Assembly: GCA_963791805.1 (NCBI GenBank)
Contig: CAWBTU010000003.1
Coordinates: 682,001 to 746,000 of the forward strand
DNA from: JACMJL01 sp963791805
Lineage (GTDB): Bacteria > Bacillota > Clostridia > Clostridiales > Clostridiaceae
Length of the DNA: 64,000 nt
Direction of reading: 5' to 3'
Made by a program: the position numbers and the translations under genes. Shown here piece by piece: positions 44,220-53,036 of the stretch (within the stretch, counting starts at the first letter, position 1; every line of letters begins with the position of its first letter). The notes under the pieces were generated by a model, which was given only the letters and a program-made list of their open reading frames with translations, was not told where the DNA came from and searched no databases.

Positions 44220-45413
44220 ATGAAAATTAATGTGGGAGTTTTTTTTGGAGGAAGATCAGTAGAGCATGAAGTATCAATAATTTCAGCTCTTCAAGCTATA
44301 GATAATATAGATAAAGAAAAATATAGTATAGTTCCTGTTTATATTACAAAGGCAGGGGTTTGGTATACAGGAGATGCCTTATTAGATGTAGAAGCCTTTA
44401 AAGATATTGATAAACTACTTTTAAACTGTAAGAAGCTGATGATAGAAAATGATGGTTCCCAAAAGGTTATGGTGAAATATCCTTTAAGTAAGTTTGGTAA
44501 GAACATAATAGGCACAATAGATGTAGCTTTCCCAATAATTCATGGAACAAATGGTGAAGATGGAAGCCTTCAAGGATACTTTGAATCCATAAACATTCCA
44601 TATGTAGGCTGTGATGTACTTTCTTCTGCAGTAGGTATGGATAAGGTATTTGCTAAAAAACTTTTAAAAGATGCTGGAGTTCCAGTTTTAGAATGTGTTT
44701 GGTTCTATTCAATAGAATGGCTAAAGGATAGGGACAGTTTAATTACAAAAATTGAAAGCGAAATAAAGTATCCTTTGATAGTTAAGCCAGCAAACACTGG
44801 TTCAAGTGTAGGAGTTAAAAGAGTTGATAATAGAGTAGAACTTGAAGAAGCAGTTGATCTTGCAAGAAAGTTTTCTAAAAAAATAATGGCTGAAGTTATG
44901 GTGGTAAATTTAAGAGAAATTAATTGTTCTGTACTTGGAGATTATGAAAAGGCAGAGCCATCGGTATGCGAGGAGCCTATAAGTAGTAAGGATATTTTGA
45001 CTTATCAAGATAAGTATATGAGTAATAGTTCAAAGTATGGTGGATCAAAAGGAATGAGTGGAGCATCAAGACAAATTCCGGCTGATATAGATGAAGAAAT
45101 CACTAAAGAAATTCAAAAATTAGCTGTAGATACCTTCAAAACTATTGGATGCGCTGGCGTAGTTAGAATTGACTTTTTAATAGACAAGGATACAAACAAA
45201 GTATTTGTTAATGAGTTAAATACAATCCCTGGTTCTCTTGCGTTCTATTTGTGGGAAGCAACTGGCAAGAAATATGTAGAGTTAACTGAAGATTTAATTA
45301 AACTTGCATTAAAAAAGGATAGGGAAAAAGAAGAATTAATGTTCACTTTTGATACTAATATACTTTCAATGCAGGGTGGACTTAAAGGAGCAAAAGGAGG
45401 GGCTAAATTATAG
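44220..45413 (+). CDS. ddl: D-alanine-D-alanine ligase
   Basis: 397 aa, ATP-grasp. The N-terminal GGRSVEHEVSIISA has the Glu that binds the first D-Ala. VKPANTGSSVGV is the ATP-binding strand. The omega-loop region has YQDKYMSNSSKY, where the Tyr fits the D-Ala-D-Ala type rather than the VanA-type ligases. NELNTIPGSLAFYLWE closes the active site. The C-terminus has an extra ~35-residue tail ending in a glycine/lysine-rich peptide. It starts 17 nt after murF. Its last codons form one arm of a terminator shared with psd. Confidence 0.92.
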   Translation: MKINVGVFFGGRSVEHEVSIISALQAIDNIDKEKYSIVPVYITKAGVWYTGDALLDVEAFKDIDKLLLNCKKLMIENDGSQKVMVKYPLSKFGKNIIGTIDVAFPIIHGTNGEDGSLQGYFESINIPYVGCDVLSSAVGMDKVFAKKLLKDAGVPVLECVWFYSIEWLKDRDSLITKIESEIKYPLIVKPANTGSSVGVKRVDNRVELEEAVDLARKFSKKIMAEVMVVNLREINCSVLGDYEKAEPSVCEEPISSKDILTYQDKYMSNSSKYGGSKGMSGASRQIPADIDEEITKEIQKLAVDTFKTIGCAGVVRIDFLIDKDTNKVFVNELNTIPGSLAFYLWEATGKKYVELTEDLIKLALKKDREKEELMFTFDTNILSMQGGLKGAKGGAKL

Positions 45414-45427
45414 CCTCTCCTATTTTT
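45396..45427. terminator. Terminator built from the overlapping ends of ddl and psd
   Basis: GGAGGGGCTA (45396-45405) pairs with TAGCCTCTCC (45411-45420), with one G-T pair and a 5-nt loop, then TATTTTTT. The ddl stop (45411-45413) and the psd stop (complement of 45403-45405) lie at mirror positions in the two arms. Confidence 0.82.
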
Positions 45428-46293
45428 TCGCCCATATTAACTTTAGTTTCAAAACCTTGTTTAGTTTGGATAATAATATCATCATCGATTTTTATTTTAT
45501 TAGGTTCAAAGAACAAAATCACTGTTGAGCCTCCGAATTTAAAATATCCTTTTTCTTGACCTTTTTCAACCGAAGAACCTTCTTCGTAGCTTTGAACAAT
45601 AGTACCTACACAGGTTGCTCCAACTTCAACATACAGAACATCTCCAAAATTGTTAGAGCTAAAAACACTCCATTCTCGTTTGTTTCTGCAGTATAATTCA
45701 GGGATTTTTTTAAGTGCAATGGGATTAACAGAGAATAAGTCACCATCGATTTTATTAGTTTTACTACATATACCCTTATCAATAAAATGAAACCTATGAT
45801 AATCTGTTGGACATAATCTAACTACCATGCAAGTACCACCATTGTAAATAGATGCGGTACTATAGTCTTTTATTAATTCTTTTAAGGAGTATGTGAAGCC
45901 TTTAACTTGAATAAGATTGTCTAAACTAATATCTTCATAAACAAGAATCCTTCCATCAGCAGGAGACATTAAAAACTTTTCGTTTTTTTCAATAGGCCTT
46001 GCCTCAGCAGTTAATTCTCTATAAAAGAAATCATTGAAGGATTTGTAATCAAAAATAGTTTGTTTAGCTTCAGACATATTAATATTATACTGATTAATAA
46101 ATTCATTGATATTTCTTGTGCTTTTTTTTCTGTCACAGTAGGAGCCGTACATTTTAGAAAACACTTTTTTCTTAGTTATTAATTTTAAAAAGCCCATACC
46201 AACAGGTGATTCGTAGGTCCATCTTAGATACTTTTCTCCAGCAATATCTTCTGTCTCATACTCTTTTGATTCTCGATCATAATACTTTATCAT
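45403..46293 (-). CDS. psd: Phosphatidylserine decarboxylase
   Basis: 296 aa. It converts phosphatidylserine to phosphatidylethanolamine at the membrane. The self-cleavage site is GGST in KFGGSTVILFFE near residue 255, the variant common in clostridial Psd; the Ser becomes the pyruvoyl group. MSPADGRILVYEDI, RLCPTDYHRFHF (active-site His) and VEVGATCVGTIV are conserved family segments. The gene overlaps the end of ddl by 11 nt tail to tail. AAAGAGG precedes the start. Confidence 0.94.
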   Translation of the reverse strand: MIKYYDRESKEYETEDIAGEKYLRWTYESPVGMGFLKLITKKKVFSKMYGSYCDRKKSTRNINEFINQYNINMSEAKQTIFDYKSFNDFFYRELTAEARPIEKNEKFLMSPADGRILVYEDISLDNLIQVKGFTYSLKELIKDYSTASIYNGGTCMVVRLCPTDYHRFHFIDKGICSKTNKIDGDLFSVNPIALKKIPELYCRNKREWSVFSSNNFGDVLYVEVGATCVGTIVQSYEEGSSVEKGQEKGYFKFGGSTVILFFEPNKIKIDDDIIIQTKQGFETKVNMGEKIGEAII

Positions 46294-46459
46294 AAAATAT
46301 CCTCTTTCTTTAATGCATTGTATAAGAATTATAACATATTTTAGGGCTAATATTTATAATATAAAAATAATTGTGTATTTTTTGTAAATATAATAGTATA
46401 ATTAGCGTGTAAACGATTCTATGACAACTATTCATCTTTTAAATTTGGAGTGAAATATT

Positions 46460-47026
46460 ATGAATAAAACAAAAAGACTTATTTTCGAGTCAGCGATTTT
46501 AGTATTTTCCGAATGTGGGTATAATGGGTCCGCAATGGATGAAATAGCTTCTAGAGCGGGCGTTGCAAAAGGAACTCTTTACTATCATTTTAAAAATAAA
46601 GAGGATATCTTTAAATTTATAATTACAGAAGGTCTTAATGTTATGACAGAGGAAATAGAAGAAGCAATAAATGCAGAAGAAAACCCTATTGAAAAACTAA
46701 AGGCACTATGTAGAATAGAATTAAATTTAGTCTATAAGTACAGGGATTTTTTTAAGGTTCTAATGAGTCAGCTTTGGGGAGAACAAGTAAGACAATATGA
46801 GCTCCGTGATCAAATACATAATTATATTCAGTATATTGAACAATACATAAAAGATGCAATGGATGGTGGATATTTAAAAAGTGGAGAAACGTCTTTCATA
46901 GCATATACACTATTTGGAACTCTTTGTTCAGCTTCAGTATATGAAATGATACATAAGGATAAAGCAGATGTTGAAATTGTTATAGATAGCCTAATGAAGT
47001 ATATTTTAAATGGAATAGGAATTTAG
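46460..47026 (+). CDS. TetR-family regulator
   Basis: 188 aa. The N-terminal helix-turn-helix is standard (ESAILVFSECGYNGSAMDEIA, then AGVAKGTLYYHFKNKEDIF). The C-terminal ligand and dimer domain is helical and variable. It lies 285 bp upstream of the YhgE-type gene on the same strand with a terminator between, the usual arrangement for a local repressor of a membrane protein gene. The ligand is unknown. Confidence 0.92.
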   Translation: MNKTKRLIFESAILVFSECGYNGSAMDEIASRAGVAKGTLYYHFKNKEDIFKFIITEGLNVMTEEIEEAINAEENPIEKLKALCRIELNLVYKYRDFFKVLMSQLWGEQVRQYELRDQIHNYIQYIEQYIKDAMDGGYLKSGETSFIAYTLFGTLCSASVYEMIHKDKADVEIVIDSLMKYILNGIGI

Positions 47027-47041
47027 TGTAATATTACAAAG

Positions 47042-47066
47042 CTTGAGTTATTTAACTCAAGTTTTT
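47042..47066 (+). terminator. Terminator after the TetR gene
   Basis: CTTGAGTT pairs with AACTCAAG (47042-47049 with 47054-47061) and five T follow. Confidence 0.8.
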
Positions 47067-47251
47067 AATTTTTTCCATTGTTAAAAAAACGATTTATTTC
47101 GATATAATTCGTGTTATAATTAGAATTAAACATATATTAGAACAAATTTCACTATTTCTTGCATGCTCATAGATTTAATTTTTAATATATGGAAGTGGAA
47201 TTATTACTATATTTAAAATGATTGCTAGAAGTATAAATAGGGAAAGCTAAA

Positions 47252-47287
47252 AAACTGATCTATCCATTAGTTTTGGTAGGTCAGTTT
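47252..47287 (+). promoter_or_regulatory. Inverted repeat in the YhgE gene leader
   Basis: AAACTGATCTA and TAGGTCAGTTT pair (10 of 11 plus one G-T) across a 14-nt loop, ending 24 nt before the start codon. It could be a site for the upstream TetR protein or a leader hairpin. Confidence 0.4.
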
Positions 47288-47311
47288 GAAATAAAAATAA
47301 GGAGTGATGTT

Positions 47312-49306
47312 ATGAATTTTCTTAGAGTAGCTTGGCGAGACATTTCTAGTATTTTTAAAAACAGATTCATCAGAGCATCTGTAACAGCAATTATTATTGT
47401 ACCCTTGCTCTATACTTTGCTCTATTTAGCCGCATTTTGGGACCCATATAGTCGGTTAGAGAAGCTTCCAGTTGTAGTAGTTAATCTCGATAAGGGGGGG
47501 ACAAAGGACGGAGCTCCAATTAACTTAGGAAATGATTTGACCAATAGCTTAAAGACAAATAAAGCACTTGGTTGGCATTTTAAATCTCAGTCTGAAGCAG
47601 AAGATGGTTTAAAGGGAAAGAAATATTATGCAGAATTTATAATACCTGAGAATTTTACAACAAGTATGTTAAGTGGAGTAAGTGGGGTTCCTACCCAACC
47701 TAATATTATTTATCATACAAATATGAAAAGGAACTTCCTTGCATCTCAGATAATTAATACAGGCAAGAGGGACCTTAATGTTGAAATAACAAAGAACATG
47801 ACAGCCATGTACACAAAAGGGGCCTTTGATAATCTCTTTGCATTAAAAACTGGAATGAAGCAGGCGGCTGATGGAAGTAAACAGCTTAATGATGGAATAG
47901 GAACATTATTTGGATATATTCCTGAATTAAAAAGTGGAGCAGCTCAGCTAAATGATGGTGTTGTTGCATTAGATTCAGGTATCGTAACTGCTAAAAATGG
48001 AGTAGTTAATTTAAGGGACGGATTAGCACAACTAAATGGTCAGGTACCTAGTTTAGTTACTGGTGTATCAAGTTTAAATAAGGGATCAAGCGATTTAGTA
48101 ACAGGCACTAATGCTCTTAAAGTTGGTTCACAGCAAGTTTATGATGGACTTAATTCATTATTAGCTAAGGTTAATGCTTCACAGGAAGCAATAAAAGCTG
48201 CTGTTATAGCTTATACGGTTGATGGTAACGCACCCAAACTAATAGCAACCTTAAATGCTATACAAACTCAAGCAACTAGTCCAGCTAACGCTGCACAAAT
48301 AGAACAGCTTCAAACTGGAGCAAAGGCTGTAGCTGATGGATCAACAAGTGCAGCAACTGGAGCAACCCAATTAAATGCTGGTTTAGCACAATTAAACCAA
48401 CAAGTACCTGCACTTTCTGGAGGAGTTGGAAAGCTTTATGCGGGATCTAAAGATTTAGCTTCAGGTCTTGTAACATTAAATAATGGATCATCACAGTTAA
48501 AAACTGGAGTTGGTGCATTAGTTGGCAAACTACCAATATTAGAATCAGGAGCATCCCAGTTGAACACTGGTTCAAGTCAATTATATACTCAGCTTAAAGC
48601 AGCCTCTGATCAATTAAACAGTAGTCTTATAAATAACAGTGCCTCAATGAGCAAATTTGTTTCTGAGTCTGTACTAATTAAAGAAGACCCAATAAATAAA
48701 GTTGATAACTATGGAACTGGTTTTGCACCATATTTTATAGCGCTTTCACTTTATGTTGGTGCAATGCTAATGTTCTTCGTAATTACTGATAAAGTTGACG
48801 CTGATATAAAAGCTAGCAATTTTGCCTTAGTAATAGGTAAATTCTTTTCCTATGGTTACATCGGGGTTGCACAAGCAATACTTGCAAGTTCAGTAGTTCT
48901 ATTATTAGGACTTAAACCAAATAATTTACCACTGTATTTCTTGTTTATAATATTTATGTCCTATGTATTTATAGCTATTATTCAAAGCTTGATATTCTTA
49001 CTTGGAGAAGCAGGAAGGATGGTTGCAATAGCGCTATTAATACTTCAATTGACAGCTTCTGGTGGAACCTTCCCTAATGAATTAGTTCCGACCTTCTTTA
49101 AAACACTTAATCCTTTCATGCCATTCACATATGCTATAGAGGGATTAAGAGAAATAATATCTGGAACTGATTATACTGTATTGACCAAAGACTTCCTAGT
49201 ACTTCTAGGAATGATGGTAGGATTCTTAATAATATCAGTGTTATTTAAAGGCCGTGCAGATAAGGTTCAAGAAAGAATCGAAGAGATGAAAAATAGTATG
49301 AATTAA
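47312..49306 (+). CDS. YhgE/Pip-family membrane protein
   Basis: 664 aa from the ATG at 47312 (AAGGAGTG upstream). A first membrane helix (about 23-42) is followed by an external ~470-residue region with the FWDPYSRLEKLPVVVVNLDKG start typical of YhgE/Pip and a long series of L-x2-G repeats (AADGSKQLNDGIGTL, then SGAAQLNDGV). The last ~190 residues have five to six helices of ABC-2 transporter type. Family members serve as phage receptors or in ESX-type export in other Firmicutes. Probably controlled by the upstream TetR protein. Confidence 0.9.
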   Translation: MNFLRVAWRDISSIFKNRFIRASVTAIIIVPLLYTLLYLAAFWDPYSRLEKLPVVVVNLDKGGTKDGAPINLGNDLTNSLKTNKALGWHFKSQSEAEDGLKGKKYYAEFIIPENFTTSMLSGVSGVPTQPNIIYHTNMKRNFLASQIINTGKRDLNVEITKNMTAMYTKGAFDNLFALKTGMKQAADGSKQLNDGIGTLFGYIPELKSGAAQLNDGVVALDSGIVTAKNGVVNLRDGLAQLNGQVPSLVTGVSSLNKGSSDLVTGTNALKVGSQQVYDGLNSLLAKVNASQEAIKAAVIAYTVDGNAPKLIATLNAIQTQATSPANAAQIEQLQTGAKAVADGSTSAATGATQLNAGLAQLNQQVPALSGGVGKLYAGSKDLASGLVTLNNGSSQLKTGVGALVGKLPILESGASQLNTGSSQLYTQLKAASDQLNSSLINNSASMSKFVSESVLIKEDPINKVDNYGTGFAPYFIALSLYVGAMLMFFVITDKVDADIKASNFALVIGKFFSYGYIGVAQAILASSVVLLLGLKPNNLPLYFLFIIFMSYVFIAIIQSLIFLLGEAGRMVAIALLILQLTASGGTFPNELVPTFFKTLNPFMPFTYAIEGLREIISGTDYTVLTKDFLVLLGMMVGFLIISVLFKGRADKVQERIEEMKNSMN

Positions 49307-49314
49307 AAAAATTA

Positions 49315-49366
49315 GAAAGAGTTGTCTCAAATAGAAAGTAATTTCTAGAGGCATCTCTTTTTTTAT
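49315..49366 (+). terminator. Terminator after the YhgE-type gene
   Basis: A long interrupted stem with AAAGAG, TGTCTC and AGAAA arms, then seven T. Confidence 0.8.
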
Positions 49367-49471
49367 GAGCTAATGTTTAGATAGTATCTAAAAAAATATA
49401 ATGATGCTAAATGGCTATTAAATTTTAATAGAGCAATAATGTACAAATTGAAACAGGTTTATTAAAGTAGA

Positions 49472-51076
49472 TTACATTTTACCAGATTTAATAATGGATA
49501 TTAACAACCATAAAGCCATAACTGCAGAGAGAGCATAGCCTGTGATACCTATTATTGACATCTCATAAAGCTTGGGGCCAACATTTGACGTTAAAATCGT
49601 AGATGAACTTATAATCATTGAAGCAACTATCAATCCAAAAACCAATCTGTTCATCATCTTATTAACTTCATTTACAGGTTTATTAAGGTCGCTTAATTGA
49701 AGCTGAATTTTGGCTCTGCCATTTATAAGACTGTCAGTTAGTTCAAGTATTTTAGTAGGAAGAACAGAGGAATCTCGAACAAATCCATAAGAATGTAGCA
49801 AGATTTCATTAAGATTTAACGCTTTCAAAAAAGCATCTTTATTATTGGATTTAACAAAAGGAACTGCAATATCTAAAATTTTCATATCAGGACTGATTTT
49901 AGCTACTACACCTTCAATAATTACAACACTTCTAGAAAGAATAACAAAATCTTTTGGCATCTGTAAATTATTTCTTCTGCACATATCAAAGATTTCCTGA
50001 AGTAAAATTGATATTTTTATATTTTGAAGTGAAGTATAAAGATAACTATCAAATAGATATAATATATCTTCATACAATATATTTTTATTAACAATACCTT
50101 TTCGGATTGCTATAGAAAGTATTACTTTAAGTAACTTATTAGGGTCCTTTAGAGCAACGGAAACAATAGCTTCGTTCATAGCAACTTTTAATGAACTATT
50201 AAAAGAACCCATTATGCCAAAATCAAGAAAGCATATTTGACCTCCGCTTATAAAAATATTTCCTGGGTGAGGATCTCCATGAAAAAAACCATCAGTAAAT
50301 ACTTGCTTGAAGTAACATAGTGCAAGCTTTCTTCCTAAATCCTCTTGTTCATAACCGCCTGCGTCAAGCTTTTTCTTGTCATCAATTTTGAAACCATTGA
50401 TTTTTTCCATAGTTAATACCTTTTTAGTGCAAAGGCTATCAATTAAGAATGGTGAGTACACACAAGCAATGTTAGAGTTTAATTCTTTAAACTTTCTAAT
50501 ATTGTTAGCTTCGTTTTCAAAGTTTAATTCTAGTTCAGTAGTTGATAGTAACTCTTGAAGAGCCTCTTGAGGATTTATAAAGGCATCAGAAAAATGTGAT
50601 TTTGTAAGATTAAGAATTCTACCTAAAATTGCAATATCTTGACGCATTTTTTTCTCTATTCTAGGTCTTTGAATTTTAACAATTACTTCTTGACCATTTG
50701 TTAGAGTAGCTGTATAAACCTGCGCAATGGATGCACTGGCTAGGGGCGTCTTGTTAAAATAGGAAAAGGTATCATCCACAGTTCTACTGAATTCTTCACA
50801 AAAAACTGCATTTATTGCCTCAAAGCTTTCTGGGGGAACATTATCTTGAAGCTTAGATAATTCCTCAATATAAGGAGTTGACATTATATCAGGACGTGTA
50901 CTAAGTATTTGTCCGATTTTGATAAAAGTAGGACCTAATTCTTCAAAAGCCTTTCTTAAGTTTTCTGGAGACTTTTGCTCTTTATTTAACTTAGAATCTA
51001 TTAGATACCCGAAACCATAAAATGCAAGGACTCTTACTATTTCCCTAAACCGACTAACATTACTTCCTCCGTGCAT
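49472..51076 (-). CDS. UbiB/ABC1-type atypical kinase
   Basis: 534 aa. A large kinase-like core has VIVKIQRP (lysine), the HGDPHPGNIF catalytic loop and LDFGIMG. ELSKLQDNVPPE and the KxGQ-type GPTFIKIGQILSTRPD signature near the N-terminus belong to the ABC1/UbiB family. Two membrane helices end the protein (about 475-530). In quinone-making bacteria the family supports ubiquinone synthesis; an anaerobic Clostridium lacks that path, so the role is probably in lipid handling. GGAGG precedes the ATG at 51076. A helical partner gene lies 59 nt upstream. Confidence 0.9.
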   Translation of the reverse strand: MHGGSNVSRFREIVRVLAFYGFGYLIDSKLNKEQKSPENLRKAFEELGPTFIKIGQILSTRPDIMSTPYIEELSKLQDNVPPESFEAINAVFCEEFSRTVDDTFSYFNKTPLASASIAQVYTATLTNGQEVIVKIQRPRIEKKMRQDIAILGRILNLTKSHFSDAFINPQEALQELLSTTELELNFENEANNIRKFKELNSNIACVYSPFLIDSLCTKKVLTMEKINGFKIDDKKKLDAGGYEQEDLGRKLALCYFKQVFTDGFFHGDPHPGNIFISGGQICFLDFGIMGSFNSSLKVAMNEAIVSVALKDPNKLLKVILSIAIRKGIVNKNILYEDILYLFDSYLYTSLQNIKISILLQEIFDMCRRNNLQMPKDFVILSRSVVIIEGVVAKISPDMKILDIAVPFVKSNNKDAFLKALNLNEILLHSYGFVRDSSVLPTKILELTDSLINGRAKIQLQLSDLNKPVNEVNKMMNRLVFGLIVASMIISSSTILTSNVGPKLYEMSIIGITGYALSAVMALWLLISIIKSGKM

Positions 51077-51135
51077 AGTTCAGCCTCCTAAAAATAAGAC
51101 CCTGAGAAAAGGTCTGGACCATTAATTGATTATTT

Positions 51136-51435
51136 TTATTTCTGATCTTCGAGAGCAGTTAGTCTATTATTTATAATTGCTAAGTCATCTTTTGTAGCAA
51201 AATTCATCTCTTTAAACAGTGATACTAAGTCGTCCTTAGTAAATGGTTTTTCTGAGCTTTTTTCAGTTGATTTATCATCTAGAGTCCTTTTTAACTCCTC
51301 GGATAGATCTTTCCCTTCATCTATTGTAAGTTTTCCTTTCGATACCATGTCATCAACAATTCTATGAGCCTTCTCGTAGCTATAAGCCGCAGAACCAATA
51401 CCTGCTAGTATAATATTTCTAAATTCATTTGCCAT
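51136..51435 (-). CDS. Small phasin/PhaI-like helical protein
   Basis: 99 aa. The N-terminus (FRNIILAGIGSAAYSYEKAHRIVDDMVSKGKLT) is the pattern of small coiled proteins annotated as PHA-granule-associated or phasin-like. The C-terminal half is a charged helix ending in a leucine-spaced segment (INNRLTALEDQ). It is in the same unit as the UbiB-like kinase, a pairing that is common in Firmicutes, so it is probably an accessory protein of the kinase and not evidence of PHA storage. GAGGAGG precedes the start. Confidence 0.8.
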   Translation of the reverse strand: MANEFRNIILAGIGSAAYSYEKAHRIVDDMVSKGKLTIDEGKDLSEELKRTLDDKSTEKSSEKPFTKDDLVSLFKEMNFATKDDLAIINNRLTALEDQK

Positions 51436-51588
51436 TTAATCTACCTCCTCGTATAATAATATAGGATTATAATACTGCAAATTGAGAATAATATTATTAT
51501 ATGTAAGAAAGGTAAGTTTTATAATAAGTTTATTCTTACATTGACATTACATATTAATTGTAATAAAATATTTAAAGTAATCTAATAT

Positions 51589-51665
51589 GTGTTCGTAGCT
51601 CAGTTGGATAGAGCAGCAGTTTCCTAAACTGCGGGCCGTAGGTTCAATTCCTATCGAGCACACCA
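51589..51665 (+). tRNA. tRNA-Arg(CCT)
   Basis: A complete cloverleaf: GTGTTCG/CGAGCAC acceptor stem, D-arm with AGCTCAGTTGGATAGAGC, anticodon arm GCAGT-TTCCTAA-ACTGC with anticodon CCT, T-arm with GGTTCAATTCC, and encoded CCA. It reads the AGG arginine codon. Confidence 0.97.
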
Positions 51666-51668
51666 TAT

Positions 51669-51710
51669 AAAAAGCCTTGTAAACTTAGTGTTTGCGGGGC
51701 TTTTTATTAT
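51669..51710 (+). terminator. Terminator after tRNA-Arg
   Basis: AAAAAGCC and GTAAAC arms pair with GTTTGC and GGCTTTTT, then T-rich sequence. Confidence 0.85.
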
Positions 51711-51788
51711 ATATAGAAATGAAAAAGTTACCATGAGAAGCAAGCTTTTTATAAATTTTGTTTTAAGGTAAAAAGTGTTTTCTATAAA

Positions 51789-52175
51789 ATGTGGTCAGCA
51801 GGTGAGTTTGACGAATATAAAAATAGATGCTTTAATGGGAAAAATATCGATTTGGATGATTATACTGTTGGATTTGAATGCAGTGGTGAAGGAGCTTCTG
51901 AGAGCTTGTTCATGACAATTAAGAATAAGGGAAGTGGATGTGCTGCATATATAAAAGAAGGACCTGTGGTAGTAGTAAACTCAGGAGATAGCGTGGACTG
52001 GGACGCTACAAACGCTGCAAATAAAGTAATGGAGGCAGGGCCCCTTAAATATGAAAATTTACCTGGTAATACCATAACAATATCAGTAAAATTTACAGAT
52101 GGACAAATATTAACACAAAATGTAGAGTTATCTTTTGATAAGGAAGGAAATATCCTAGCAGTAGTTAAAGAATAG
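51789..52175 (+). CDS. Hypothetical 128-aa protein
   Basis: A soluble protein with a beta-rich C-terminal half (NTITISVKFTDGQILTQNVELSFDKEGNI). No signal peptide, membrane helix or family is seen. The ribosome binding site is weak (AAGG ~20 nt away), and the frame is open upstream of the ATG, so the start is uncertain or the gene is an N-terminally shortened copy. It lies between the tRNA and an insertion element, a place where gene fragments collect. Confidence 0.5.
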   Translation: MWSAGEFDEYKNRCFNGKNIDLDDYTVGFECSGEGASESLFMTIKNKGSGCAAYIKEGPVVVVNSGDSVDWDATNAANKVMEAGPLKYENLPGNTITISVKFTDGQILTQNVELSFDKEGNILAVVKE

Positions 52176-52212
52176 AAAGAACTACCCATTTTATAAACTA
52201 AGATTCACCACC

Positions 52213-52240
52213 ATCAATTGGTGGGTTATGCTAAAATCAT
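52213..52240. repeat. 28-bp direct repeat, left copy
   Basis: Identical over 28 bp to 53888-53915; the two copies bracket the IS1202-like element. The segment includes TTGGTGGGTTATGC. The left copy also forms a CCACCA/TGGTGG hairpin with its upstream neighbour. It may be a long target duplication. Confidence 0.85.
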
Positions 52241-52391
52241 GTCAAGCATTTTCAAAAATGTCCCAAAAACTTTTAATTATTAGCACCAGCAAATGCTGGT
52301 GCTTTATTGTACTTCAAATGATATATTTGAGTATGGCAAGCACAACATAGAACCAATTAATTCTAAGCTAACGCTTTCTAGACTTGTCTTT

Positions 52392-53036
52392 TTATGCTGT
52401 AAGTTGTTTTCGATGATTTTGTTTATTACAATAATGTTCAAATGAGGCTTGTTTCCATGGATGGCTCATTGGCGGTATATATCGTTTTTGTGGATCTTTT
52501 GGTGCTACTTCCAAATCAAAGTTTTTCGATGAAAGAACATGATTTGGAAGTAGATCTAACCCATAAACTTGTTCATTTACGCAATAGTACAATCCAGCAT
52601 CAAAAGCCTTTATAACCATACCGGAGGTTCCTTTACGATAGTGCACTGGATGTCCATTGCTATCAACTGGAAGATAGTAAGAGTTATTAAACTTTATACA
52701 GCTTCCGCTGTCTACTTTTCGACTACTAAGAACAGCAAGAATCAAGTTGATTTTTTTAATGTCAACTTGCGTTTCAAATACAGTTTTGTTATTATCTAAA
52801 GGTAAAGCAAACTGAGCATTGAATTCTTTTATGTAGGAGTTTAAGAATTCATTTGCTTGCTCAATTGTGCTTATGTGAGCGAGTCTCATTTCTAAGGGGA
52901 GGCGTGATTGTAGAGTCTGAAACATTCTTTCTACGCGCCCTTTAGATTGAGCAACACTGCTTGTTTTAATTTCTATGCCTAGCTGTTTACAGGCATAACT
53001 AAATTGTGTGAAAGTATCCTCTTCAATTGAAGGGGA
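52392..53036 (-). pseudogene. C-terminal part of IS1202-like transposase
   Basis: This frame begins right after the A7 run at 53037-53043. It reads SPSIEEDTFTQFSYACKQLGIEI, then SKGRVERMFQTLQSRLP, which holds the last catalytic residue (Glu in GRVERMFQ) of the DDE core, and then a ~150-residue C-terminal domain. It has no start codon of its own until the ATG at 52925, which would drop the Glu. It is therefore either the second part of a frameshift-made protein or a broken gene. Confidence 0.75.
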
